Assembly (NCBI GenBank): GCA_038321965.1
Contig: JBBQFL010000001.1
Location: 186,001 to 250,000 of the forward strand
Direction: 5' to 3'
Length of the DNA stretch: 64,000 nt
Source: UKL13-2 sp038321965
Lineage (GTDB): Bacteria; Pseudomonadota; Gammaproteobacteria; Burkholderiales; Usitatibacteraceae
How positions within the stretch are numbered: the stretch's first letter is position 1; each line of letters starts with the position of its first letter. The notes beneath the pieces were generated by a model. The model was not told the origin of the DNA, ran no database searches, and was given only the letters and a program-made list of their open reading frames with translations. The position numbers and the translations under genes are program-made. Shown piece by piece: positions 15,597 to 23,299 of the stretch.

Positions 15597-16622
15597 CTAT
15601 TTCGCCGCCATCAACGCGACGGTTGTGTCTAGCATCCGGTTACTGAAACCCCATTCGTTGTCGTACCAGCTGGTGACTTTGACGAGACGGCCGGAAACTT
15701 TGGTCAGGGTCGAATCAAACGTCGAAGAATGCGCATCGTGATTGAAGTCTCCCGATACCAGCGGCCCGGTGTTGTAAGCCAGAATGCCCTTCATACCCGG
15801 TGTTTCGGCCGCAGCCTTCATGATCGCGTTCACTTCATCGACCGTGGTGTCACGGGCAGCGATGAACGAAAGATCAACGATGGAAACATTGATGGTCGGC
15901 ACACGAATCGCGAAGCCGTCCAGCTTGCCATTGAGCTCCGGCAATACCAGACCGACAGCAGCGGCGGCGCCCGTCTTGGCGGGGATCATGTTCATGGGAG
16001 CCGAACGCGCGCGGCGCAGGTCTTCGTGCATCACGTCAGTCAGTACTTGATCATTGGTATACGCGTGCACAGTGGTCATCAGGCCGTTAACCAATCCGAT
16101 TTTGTCGTGTAATGGCTTTACCAGCGGCGCCAGACAATTGGTGGTGCAGGAGGCATTCGAGATTACTGTCATGGCCTGGGTCAACACGTTGTGATTGACG
16201 CCGTATACGACGGTTGCGTCAACATCCTTGCCACCCGGCGCCGAGATAATTACTTTCTTGGCGCCGCCCCGCAAATGGGCCGATGCCTTTTCTTTGGTTG
16301 TGAACAGCCCTGTACATTCCAGCACGACATCCACGTTCATTTCGCCCCAGGGCAATTGCGCCGGGTCACGTTGCGCGAATACCTTTATCTTGTCGCCCGC
16401 ACCGCCACAGGACACGACCAGTGAGTCGCCTTCGACGACGACAATGCCTGGAAACTTGCCATGTGCGGTGTCATATCGCGTCAAGTGGGCATTGGTATCG
16501 ACCGGGCCCAGATCGTTGATGGCAACGATCTGGATATCGTGTTTTTTGTGGCCTTCGTAGTGGGCACGGAGAACGTTGCGGCCGATGCGACCGTAGCCAT
16601 TAATGGCGACGCGGATGGTCAT
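15597..16622 (-). CDS. gap: Glyceraldehyde-3-phosphate dehydrogenase, type I
   Basis: A 341-residue NAD(P)-dependent enzyme. The Rossmann start is MTIRVAINGYGRIGRNVLR. The catalytic Cys159 is in SNASCTTNCLAP, and WYDNEWGFSNRM is the C-terminal cofactor loop. ATG 16622 was selected because it begins the Rossmann strand and has AGGAAAG at the right distance; the frame is open much further upstream but overlaps rdgB there. It heads the minus-strand carbon block and has its own likely promoter. Confidence 0.97.
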   Translation of the reverse strand: MTIRVAINGYGRIGRNVLRAHYEGHKKHDIQIVAINDLGPVDTNAHLTRYDTAHGKFPGIVVVEGDSLVVSCGGAGDKIKVFAQRDPAQLPWGEMNVDVVLECTGLFTTKEKASAHLRGGAKKVIISAPGGKDVDATVVYGVNHNVLTQAMTVISNASCTTNCLAPLVKPLHDKIGLVNGLMTTVHAYTNDQVLTDVMHEDLRRARSAPMNMIPAKTGAAAAVGLVLPELNGKLDGFAIRVPTINVSIVDLSFIAARDTTVDEVNAIMKAAAETPGMKGILAYNTGPLVSGDFNHDAHSSTFDSTLTKVSGRLVKVTSWYDNEWGFSNRMLDTTVALMAAK

Positions 16623-16686
16623 GTTTTCTTTCCTGCGAGCGGTTGTGGGAGTTTGTTCGGTGAAAAGCGTCGTACGACAACGTATG

Positions 16687-16715
16687 ATTTTACCGCAACA
16701 GGTGTTTTCACCCAA
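16687..16715 (-). promoter_or_regulatory. Sigma-70-type promoter of gap
   Basis: On the minus strand TTGGGT (-35, 16715-16710), a 17-bp spacer and TAAAAT (-10, 16692-16687) precede gap by 65 bases. A perfect 10-bp palindrome GTCGTACGAC lies at 16668-16677, just after the predicted start of transcription, where an operator could sit. Motif reading only. Confidence 0.5.
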
Positions 16716-16746
16716 CTTGACTCGTTGCACGCGAGATAATAGCGGG

Positions 16747-17361
16747 ATGAAAAAAGTCGTCATTGCGTCTGGTAACGCCGGGAAATTGCGCGAGTTCGCC
16801 GCGCTACTGTCGCCGTTTGATTTCGAAGCGATCCCGCAGGCGACGCTCGGTGTGAGCGAAGCTGAAGAGCCACACATCACGTTCGTCGAGAATGCGCTCG
16901 TTAAAGCGCGCCACGCTTCAGAGATGGCAGGACTGCCCGCACTGGCCGATGATTCGGGCATTTGTGCATATGCGCTGGGCGGCATGCCGGGTGTGCGTTC
17001 GGCGCGATATGCCGGTGAACCTCGCGACGATATTCGCAATAACAAAAAGCTGGTCGCAGCGTTAAAGGAACACACCGACCATCGTGCTTATTACTATTGC
17101 GCGCTGGTTTTTGTGACGAGTGCCGAGGATCCCCATCCGCTCATTGCGACTGGTGAGTGGCATGGGGAGATCATCGCTGACCCGCGCGGCGAAAGCGGTT
17201 TCGGTTACGACCCGCATTTTCTGTTGCCCGCACAAGGCCGCACGGCGGCAGAATTGCCTGGCGAAATCAAGAACCGCATCAGTCATCGTGGCAAGGCGAT
17301 GCAGGCGTTGTTTGAGAAACTTCGCGAGATGCAGGCACGTAGAGAACACCAGGGCGAATAG
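16747..17361 (+). CDS. rdgB: RdgB/HAM1 family XTP/dITP pyrophosphatase
   Basis: A 204-residue house-cleaning enzyme that hydrolyses ITP, dITP and XTP to monophosphates, keeping deaminated purines out of DNA and RNA. Motifs: IASGNAGKLREF at the N terminus (substrate loop), ADDSGICAYALGGMPGVRSARYAG (catalytic Asp), and SGFGYDPHFLLPAQG near the C terminus. ATG 16747 fits the family start. Its last base is the first base of the hemW start codon, so the two form an operon. Confidence 0.95.
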   Translation: MKKVVIASGNAGKLREFAALLSPFDFEAIPQATLGVSEAEEPHITFVENALVKARHASEMAGLPALADDSGICAYALGGMPGVRSARYAGEPRDDIRNNKKLVAALKEHTDHRAYYYCALVFVTSAEDPHPLIATGEWHGEIIADPRGESGFGYDPHFLLPAQGRTAAELPGEIKNRISHRGKAMQALFEKLREMQARREHQGE

Positions 17362-18587
17362 TGCCAAACACCGCGCCAATACTGGGGTTTGGGCCGATTG
17401 CCGGGGGGTCATTGTTGACCGCGCTGCCACCGCTGTCGCTCTACATTCATATTCCCTGGTGTGTGCGCAAATGCCCCTACTGCGACTTCAACAGCCATGA
17501 GGCAAAGGGGGAAGCACCCGAATGCCGTTATGTCGACGCACTGATTTCAGACCTCGATCATTCGTTGCCCAAAATTTGGGGGCGACGCGTTTATTCGATC
17601 TTCTTCGGCGGCGGTACGCCTAGTCTGTTCTCGGCCAAAGCCATCGACGACATCCTCGCGGCAGTACGCGCCCGCGTCACACTGGACGTGGAGGCGGAGA
17701 TTACGCTCGAAGCCAACCCTGGTACTTTTGAAGCAGAGAAGTTCCGAGGCTATCGCGAAGCTGGCGTTAACCGACTCTCCATCGGCATTCAGAGTTTCGA
17801 CGACAAGCATTTGCAGGCTCTGGGGCGCATCCATAGCAGTGGCGAGGCAAAGCGCGCCATCGACATCGCGCAGGCCAATTTCGACAACATCAATCTGGAC
17901 GTGATGTTCGCGCTGCCCGGTGACGGCACCAGACAAACACTTGTCGAGTGCGAGCAGGATATCGATACCGCGCTGTCTTTTGGCACCAACCATTTGTCGG
18001 TGTATCACCTTACGCTGGAACCAAACACGCTGTTTCATCGCTTTCCGCCCGCTTTGCCTGACGACGATGCGGCTGCCGACATGCAGGAGATGATCTCGGA
18101 GAAGCTTGAACGGGCCGGGTATGCGCACTACGAAACTTCCGCATACGCCAAACCGGGCTGGGAGTGCCGTCACAATCTCAATTACTGGCGCTTTGGCGAC
18201 TACCTTGGCATCGGCGCAGGCGCGCATGGAAAACTCTCATTTCCTGATCGCGTCACTCGTGAGACGCGGTACAAGCAACCTGAGGCCTTCATGAGTAACG
18301 CCGTCGTCGGTACGGCGATTCAGGAAGAGAAAATCGTGCCCCGCGCAGAGTTGCCTTTTGAGTTCATGCTTAATGCGCTGCGGCTAACGAACGGCTTCGC
18401 AGTGTCGCTGTTTACCGAGCGTACGGGTTTGCCGATGACGGCCATCAGCCGCCAACTTGAAGAGGCGGAAAATCTAGGCCTCATCACGCGAGATATCAAA
18501 CGCGTCCGACCAACCGAAAAAGGCCAGTTGTTTTTGAATGACTTGCTGGAAATATTCCTACCGAAAACAGACGGCCAGCGGACTTAA
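17361..18587 (+). CDS. hemW: HemW, radical SAM heme chaperone
   Basis: A 408-residue radical SAM protein. The cluster motif CxxxCxxC is in IPWCVRKCPYCDF, with the HemN-like phenylalanine after the last Cys. YSIFFGGGTPSLF and TLEANPG follow, and the C-terminal winged-helix-like part is short as in HemW. HemW binds heme and was long misnamed as oxygen-independent coproporphyrinogen oxidase. It starts at GTG 17361 overlapping rdgB by one base. An internal ATG is not needed for the fold, although the first ~25 residues are poorly conserved. Confidence 0.93.
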   Translation: MPNTAPILGFGPIAGGSLLTALPPLSLYIHIPWCVRKCPYCDFNSHEAKGEAPECRYVDALISDLDHSLPKIWGRRVYSIFFGGGTPSLFSAKAIDDILAAVRARVTLDVEAEITLEANPGTFEAEKFRGYREAGVNRLSIGIQSFDDKHLQALGRIHSSGEAKRAIDIAQANFDNINLDVMFALPGDGTRQTLVECEQDIDTALSFGTNHLSVYHLTLEPNTLFHRFPPALPDDDAAADMQEMISEKLERAGYAHYETSAYAKPGWECRHNLNYWRFGDYLGIGAGAHGKLSFPDRVTRETRYKQPEAFMSNAVVGTAIQEEKIVPRAELPFEFMLNALRLTNGFAVSLFTERTGLPMTAISRQLEEAENLGLITRDIKRVRPTEKGQLFLNDLLEIFLPKTDGQRT

Positions 18588-18589
18588 CG

Positions 18590-19423
18590 TTAATGGCCGG
18601 TGCGTTTGTCGCGTTCGATCACGGCATACGCGGAATGGTTGTGGATCGATTCGAAATTTTCTGATTCGACCACATAAGCGTCGACACGCGCATCCGCATT
18701 CAACGCCGCGGCCACATCACGCACCAGATCCTCGACAAATTTTGGATTGTCGTATGCGCGCTCAGTAACGAACTTTTCATCCGGCCGCTTGAGAATGCCA
18801 TACAACTCCGCTGAGGCCTGATCCTCGGCGATCCGCACCACATCCTCGATGGTCATTTCTTTGGCAGTGCGCACTGAAATGCTGATGTGCGAGCGCTGGT
18901 TATGTGCGCCGTATGCCGAGATTTCCTTGGAGCACGGACAGAGGCTGGTGACCGGTACGACGACCTTGGTGATGACGCTAGTCGAGTCATCCTTGATCTC
19001 ACCCGTCAGTTGCACTTCGACATCCAGCAGCGATTTCACACCGGATATGGGTGCGGTTTTTTCGATGAAGTACGGGAAGGCAACTTGAATGCGGCCTTCG
19101 GTGACTTCAAGTCGCTTGACCATGCGTTTCAGCAATGCGCCAAAGGTGGCAATAGATAATGCGTCCTGGTTGTCTTCGAGAATCTCGACGAAGCGCGACA
19201 TATGCGTGCCTTTGACGTCGTGCGCCAGGCGGACGGTCATGTCGAAGGTGGCAACGCTGTGCTTGATGACTCCATCACCGCCTACAACGCGGATCGGGTA
19301 GCGCAGTGCCTTGATTCCCACCCGGTCAATAGCGATTTCGCGGGTATCGGCCATGCCCTGCACGTCGGCAATTGATGCCGGTAGTTCTGCGTTGATTGGC
19401 AAATGTCGATCTCGTTGATTCAT
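18590..19423 (-). CDS. folE2: GTP cyclohydrolase FolE2 (type IB)
   Basis: A 277-residue enzyme catalysing GTP to 7,8-dihydroneopterin triphosphate, the first step of folate (and queuosine) synthesis. Seen in the sequence: the DRVGIKALRYPI start of the T-fold, the catalytic and metal Cys in VTSLCPCSKEISAYGAHNQRS, and the Glu-containing C terminus. FolE2 is metal-flexible and often replaces zinc-dependent FolE under zinc limitation. ATG 19423 begins the conserved N terminus. It converges with hemW (2-bp gap). No Zur-box-like palindrome is visible upstream. Confidence 0.93.
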   Translation of the reverse strand: MNQRDRHLPINAELPASIADVQGMADTREIAIDRVGIKALRYPIRVVGGDGVIKHSVATFDMTVRLAHDVKGTHMSRFVEILEDNQDALSIATFGALLKRMVKRLEVTEGRIQVAFPYFIEKTAPISGVKSLLDVEVQLTGEIKDDSTSVITKVVVPVTSLCPCSKEISAYGAHNQRSHISISVRTAKEMTIEDVVRIAEDQASAELYGILKRPDEKFVTERAYDNPKFVEDLVRDVAAALNADARVDAYVVESENFESIHNHSAYAVIERDKRTGH

Positions 19424-19453
19424 AAACAAAATACTTCCATTGGATGGCCTGCC

Positions 19454-19482
19454 AGTATAGCGGTGGCGGACTTGTAGAGCAA
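19454..19482 (-). promoter_or_regulatory. Sigma-70-type promoter of folE2
   Basis: On the minus strand TTGCTC (19482-19477), a 17-bp spacer and TATACT (19459-19454) lie 31 bases before the folE2 start codon. The -10 is a five-of-six match and spacing is ideal. Motif reading only. Confidence 0.5.
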
Positions 19483-19555
19483 AGTAAACCGGCACTCTAT
19501 GGTTTGGGCTCGAAAGTGATATTCAACAGTGCGTTGACCAATCCCCCAATGACAA

Positions 19556-19575
19556 GGAGCACCCGAAGGTGCCCC
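19556..19575 (-). terminator. Hairpin terminator after amtB
   Basis: On the minus strand GGGGCACC, the tetraloop TTCG and GGTGCTCC form an 8-bp stem (one G-U pair), 30 bases past the amtB stop. A weak TTGTCATT follows instead of a full U-tract, so termination may be partial. Confidence 0.55.
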
Positions 19576-19604
19576 AAATCAATACGACATTGAAACAGCG
19601 ATAC

Positions 19605-21212
19605 TTAGTTGTAAGCAGTCTCGCCGTGCGAGGTGATATCGAGACCCTCGCGTTCCTCGTCTTCCGGAACCCGCAAACCGACCACCATTTTGACGATGAA
19701 CAGCGAAATGGCAGCGACAGTACCCGACCATAGGACGGTGATGCCAACTGCCTTTGCCTGAATCAGAAGTTGTTCGCCAATCGACGTGAATCCGCTGGTT
19801 GCCTTCACCCAGTCGGTGACAAAGCCAGGACCACCTAGATCGGGTGAGACGAATACACCGGTTAACAGCGCGCCAAGAATGCCGCCAACGGCGTGCACAC
19901 CGAAAACGTCGAGAGAATCATCCACCTTTAGCATGCGCTTCAGACCGGTTACGCCCCAGAGGCAAACAACACCCGCAGCAGTACCGATGACAAAGGCGCC
20001 GGGGATGCCAACGTTGCCAGCAGCAGGCGTGATTGCAACCAGGCCTGCAACGGCACCCGAAGCGGCACCCAGCATGGATGGCTTACCTTTGAGCAGCCAC
20101 TCAGCCAGCGTCCACGACAATACCGCACAGGCCGTCGCCAGAAAGGTATTCATAAACGCGAGAACGGCGGAGTTGCCTGCTTCGAGCGCAGAACCTGCGT
20201 TGAAACCGAACCAGCCGAACCACAGCAACGACGCACCGATCATGGTCATCGTCAGGCTGTGCGGTGTGAGCGCCTCTTTGCCGAAACCAATGCGTTTGCC
20301 GAGGAAGTATGCGGCGACGAGACCGGCAACACCGGCGTTGATGTGCACCACCGTGCCTCCCGCGAAATCAAGTGCGCCGAGGTTCCATAGGTAACCTGCC
20401 TTGGCATTCATCGCATCGGCGACACCCGGCACAGCCGTATATGCGTCCGGGCCCATCCAGAACCAGACCATATGTGCGATCGGCAGGTAGCTGAACGTAA
20501 ACCAAAGGACCATGAAAATGAGCACAGCGCTGAACTTCATGCGCTCTGCCACAGAGCCCAGGATCAGGCAACAAGTGATGGCTGCAAACGTGCATTGGAA
20601 TGCGGCATACAGCATTTCGGGGATGACAACCCCTTTGCTGAAGGTGGCTGCGTTCTCGTATTCGCCCTTTGCGACATCGGCGATACCTTTGAGGAACAAT
20701 CGATCAAATCCGCCGATAAATGCGTTGCCCTCAGTAAACGCGAGACTGTAGCCGTAAACCACCCAAAGTACCGATATCAGCGAGAAGGTGACGAACACCT
20801 GCATCAATACCGACAACATGTTTTTAGAGCGCACCAGGCCACCGTAGAACAGCGCCAGCGCAGGAACGCTCATCAACAGTACTAATGCCGTACACATCAA
20901 CATCCAAGCCACGTCGCCTTTGTTGGGTACGGGTTTTGCGGGCGGCGCGGCGGGTGCCGCAGACGCCGCCCCTGGGTTCGCCGTTGCCGCTGCCGGGGCT
21001 GTCACTGGTGTGGCTGTGGCAGGCACAGCGGTTACCGGTGCAGTCCCAGTGGTCGCGGTCGCAGCAGGCGGTGTTGCAGGTGGCACGTTAGCTGGCGCTG
21101 CTGCAGGTGCTGACGCCGCTGGTGTAGGCGTGACTTTCTTGTCTTGCGCTTCAACAGTACCCGTCAGCAGCAGGCTGCTCGCTAGAGCAAGTGAGATAAA
21201 TAGTTGTTTCAT
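19605..21212 (-). CDS. amtB: AmtB ammonium transporter with long low-complexity N-terminal region
   Basis: A 535-residue inner-membrane ammonium channel, longer than the usual 400-450. A signal peptide (about residues 1-22) is followed by about 75 residues made mainly of Ala, Pro, Thr and Val. The eleven-helix Amt fold then starts near residue 100 at DVAWMLMCTALVLLM. The twin pore histidines are present at His290 (GGTVVHINAG) and His440 (DVFGVHAVGG). The extra segment should lie in the periplasm after cleavage. It is last in the porin-glnK-amtB operon, 17 bp after glnK with a GGGAG ribosome site. GlnK is expected to block it when nitrogen is ample. Confidence 0.95.
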   Translation of the reverse strand: MKQLFISLALASSLLLTGTVEAQDKKVTPTPAASAPAAAPANVPPATPPAATATTGTAPVTAVPATATPVTAPAAATANPGAASAAPAAPPAKPVPNKGDVAWMLMCTALVLLMSVPALALFYGGLVRSKNMLSVLMQVFVTFSLISVLWVVYGYSLAFTEGNAFIGGFDRLFLKGIADVAKGEYENAATFSKGVVIPEMLYAAFQCTFAAITCCLILGSVAERMKFSAVLIFMVLWFTFSYLPIAHMVWFWMGPDAYTAVPGVADAMNAKAGYLWNLGALDFAGGTVVHINAGVAGLVAAYFLGKRIGFGKEALTPHSLTMTMIGASLLWFGWFGFNAGSALEAGNSAVLAFMNTFLATACAVLSWTLAEWLLKGKPSMLGAASGAVAGLVAITPAAGNVGIPGAFVIGTAAGVVCLWGVTGLKRMLKVDDSLDVFGVHAVGGILGALLTGVFVSPDLGGPGFVTDWVKATSGFTSIGEQLLIQAKAVGITVLWSGTVAAISLFIVKMVVGLRVPEDEEREGLDITSHGETAYN

Positions 21213-21229
21213 TTTATGAGCTCCCGGGC

Positions 21230-21568
21230 TTAAAGTGCGTCCGCGCCGGTTTCCCCGGTGCGAATGCGAACGACCTGCTCGAGGCTAAAGACAAAAATCT
21301 TGCCGTCGCCAATCTTGCCGGTGTTCGCGGATTTTTCGATTGCTTCGATGACTTGCTCGACCAGTTCGTCCTTGATCGCGGCTTCAATTTTTACTTTTGG
21401 CAGAAAATCAACAACGTATTCGGCGCCGCGATAAAGCTCCGTATGACCTTTTTGACGACCAAAGCCTTTGACTTCCGTGACCGTGATGCCCTGTACGCCG
21501 ATGGCGGAAAGGGCTTCGCGCACTTCGTCAAGCTTGAACGGCTTGATGATTGCGGTGACTAGTTTCAT
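21230..21568 (-). CDS. glnK: Nitrogen regulatory PII protein GlnK
   Basis: A 112-residue PII protein. The N terminus is MKLVTAIIKPFKLDEVREAL. The T-loop carries the uridylylation Tyr51 in ELYRGAEYVVDF, and the B-loop is TGKIGDGKIFV. PII senses ATP/ADP and 2-oxoglutarate and, through its T-loop, plugs the partner AmtB channel. Its place directly upstream of amtB supports the GlnK type rather than GlnB. The ribosome site GGGAGG is strong. Confidence 0.96.
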   Translation of the reverse strand: MKLVTAIIKPFKLDEVREALSAIGVQGITVTEVKGFGRQKGHTELYRGAEYVVDFLPKVKIEAAIKDELVEQVIEAIEKSANTGKIGDGKIFVFSLEQVVRIRTGETGADAL

Positions 21569-21587
21569 GTTTCCTCCCTATGAGTGA

Positions 21588-22793
21588 TCAAAATTTGTAG
21601 AGCAGTTCGACGCCGAATGACCGCTCGGTTTTGCTGAGCGTCTTGCCGTCGGATTTCAGAAACGCATCCTTGTCGGAACGGTCTCCCCGCAATTCGGCGC
21701 GCAATTCAAGATTTTTGTTGGGCAGGTAGGCGACAGTCGCCGTCGCTTCTTTCCACTTTTGCACAACGCCCGTGCGATAACCGTCCTTGTCGTCGAAGTA
21801 TTCGCCGCGCAGGGAAACGCGCCATTGCTCGTTGAGCTGATAATTCGCGTAGCCGGCAAAGCCCTGCCATTTCGCTTTGCCAACCCCTGCGGACCCGCTG
21901 TCCTGACTGCCATAGTCATAATTAGCGATCAGCGTGAGTTGCTCGCTGACGGTCAACGTCGCAACCAAGTCGAGCAGGTTGCGTGTGCCATTTTCCTTTG
22001 ACTTCGGATAGTTGGTGACGAGCTCCTTGCCGCTATATCCGGTCACGAGCAACGAAACTGTTTTATCCGGTGTAAAGGCCGCAGACAATTCGATGGTCTT
22101 GTCGCTATTGGTGTCCTTGAACGCGTCCCAACCCTGATTCACGCCGCCGATCAGGCTCAAGGTATCGCTCACTTTGTACGTCGCGCGTACGCCGGTATGC
22201 GTGAACGGAATCGCGTAGCCGAACAGGATTGAACGCGAATAATTGGTGTTGCCTGCGCTCTTGATCACTTCTGCACCGGACAGGGTCACGAACTTGCCCG
22301 CAATCAGGGTGAGAGCACCGGCACCGTAATGCACAAACGCCTGGGTGACATCGGCGCGCTTGTCGACGCCGTTGGCGGGGCCGCGGTTTTTGTCGATCGT
22401 GCCGTAAGCGGCAATCGTGTCGGCATCCTTGCCGAGGGTAACGTCGAGCACGCCGCCGAAACCGTTTTCCGGTGTGCTGGCGAGTTGCAGGTCGATCGAC
22501 TGTAAATTCGTTCTATTGCGATCAAAGTCGAACACGCGTGAATTCACGCCACTGGCAAATTTTCCAGCGCCGCGCAGGTTGGTGTAACCGATATCAATGT
22601 GCCCGGTGAGGTCGAATCCACCGATGGAAAATATCGCCGGTGGGGGCGGGTCCGCAGGTTTTTCAGCAACGACGGGTGCAGATGCCGGCGGTGTTGTCGG
22701 CGCAGGTGTGGCTTGCTGTGCGATCACCTGGTAACTGGTGAGGGACAATGTAACGAGGCTCGCGAGTGCTGAGCGTTTTGTCATTTTCTTCAT
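21588..22793 (-). CDS. Outer membrane beta-barrel porin (bbp2/OmpL-like)
   Basis: A 401-residue protein from ATG 22793 with AAGGGA upstream. A signal peptide (about 26 residues ending VIAQQ) and a Pro/Ala-rich stretch precede a barrel domain starting FDLTGHIDIGYTNL. Alternating strands and an aromatic final residue (VELLYKF, ending in Phe) mark an outer membrane barrel of the putative porin-2 type. It is the first gene of the nitrogen operon, 19 bp before glnK. Its job may be passage of nitrogen compounds through the outer membrane; that is inferred from context. Confidence 0.82.
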   Translation of the reverse strand: MKKMTKRSALASLVTLSLTSYQVIAQQATPAPTTPPASAPVVAEKPADPPPPAIFSIGGFDLTGHIDIGYTNLRGAGKFASGVNSRVFDFDRNRTNLQSIDLQLASTPENGFGGVLDVTLGKDADTIAAYGTIDKNRGPANGVDKRADVTQAFVHYGAGALTLIAGKFVTLSGAEVIKSAGNTNYSRSILFGYAIPFTHTGVRATYKVSDTLSLIGGVNQGWDAFKDTNSDKTIELSAAFTPDKTVSLLVTGYSGKELVTNYPKSKENGTRNLLDLVATLTVSEQLTLIANYDYGSQDSGSAGVGKAKWQGFAGYANYQLNEQWRVSLRGEYFDDKDGYRTGVVQKWKEATATVAYLPNKNLELRAELRGDRSDKDAFLKSDGKTLSKTERSFGVELLYKF

Positions 22794-22841
22794 GTAAGGT
22801 CCCTTAAGATTGTTAGAAGTGCGGGTGTTCAACTGGTAATC

Positions 22842-22857
22842 AGCACATGGCGTGCCA
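22842..22857 (-). promoter_or_regulatory. Sigma-54 promoter of the porin-glnK-amtB operon
   Basis: The minus strand reads TGGCACGCCATGTGCT, close to the consensus TGGCAC-N5-TTGCW, with GG and GC separated by exactly 10 bases. The predicted start is near 22831, giving a leader of about 38 nt before the porin ATG. The operon content (PII and ammonium channel) makes NtrC-activated sigma-54 control the natural reading. Confidence 0.72.
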
Positions 22858-22918
22858 TTCGGTTCACGACTGTAATATTATGTTTTTTAAAGGTATTTAT
22901 TCGGCGGATAAATGAGGC

Positions 22919-22966
22919 GCACCGAAACGAGGCGTAGTTATTGCCCGGCGCACCCGAATGGCGCGC
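22919..22966 (-). promoter_or_regulatory. Candidate NtrC enhancer sites
   Basis: GCACC-CGAAT-GGCGC at 22950-22964 matches the NtrC dyad GCACC-N5-GGTGC with one change. A weaker half-conserved copy (GCACC-GAAAC-GAGGC) lies at 22919-22933. Their centres are about 95 and 126 bases upstream of the predicted sigma-54 start and 31 bp apart, close to three helical turns, as expected for paired enhancers. Confidence 0.5.
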
Positions 22967-23047
22967 GGGTCCAGGGTCGTAAGTCTAGGCACCTCGGTTA
23001 GAATAGGTCGTTAAGACGCTTTTCGCGTTAATAAGTCCCAGATACCC

Positions 23048-23299
23048 GTGACCAAAGCCTCCGCCGCACTCGACGCGTTGAATCAATTCGCCGCCAAACT
23101 CGATTCGGTGATCAAAAATTCGCCCGTGAGCGAACTCGAAAAGAATGCCCGACAACATTTCATCTCCCAGCTTGCCAAGCAAGGCCTCGTGACGCGCGAG
23201 GAGTATGAGAGTCAAGTGGCGTTGCTGGAGCGGGCGCAAACGAAATTGAAAGACCTTGAAAACAGGATTGCGCTTCTTGAAGCTGAGCGGCTGAAATAG
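23048..23299 (+). CDS. ubiK: UbiK-type ubiquinone biosynthesis accessory factor (YqiC/BMFP family)
   Basis: An 83-residue protein. The N-terminal amphipathic helix (AALDALNQFAAKLDSVI) is followed by ARQHFISQLAKQGLVTREEYESQ and a C-terminal coiled coil rich in Glu, Leu and Lys. UbiK forms a trimer and, with UbiJ, supports the ubiquinone-synthesis complex on lipids. It starts at GTG 23048. The stop touches the start of the YifB gene, a common pairing in betaproteobacteria. Confidence 0.85.
   Translation: MTKASAALDALNQFAAKLDSVIKNSPVSELEKNARQHFISQLAKQGLVTREEYESQVALLERAQTKLKDLENRIALLEAERLK

Noticed and set aside
8445..16622. Reading the gap-pgk-pyk-fba block as evidence for a Calvin cycle
   Set aside because: No RuBisCO, phosphoribulokinase or cbbR gene is in the window, so only glycolysis/gluconeogenesis is supported.
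16717..16740. TTGACT and GATAAT before rdgB read as a promoter
   Set aside because: The spacer is only 12 bases, too short for sigma-70.
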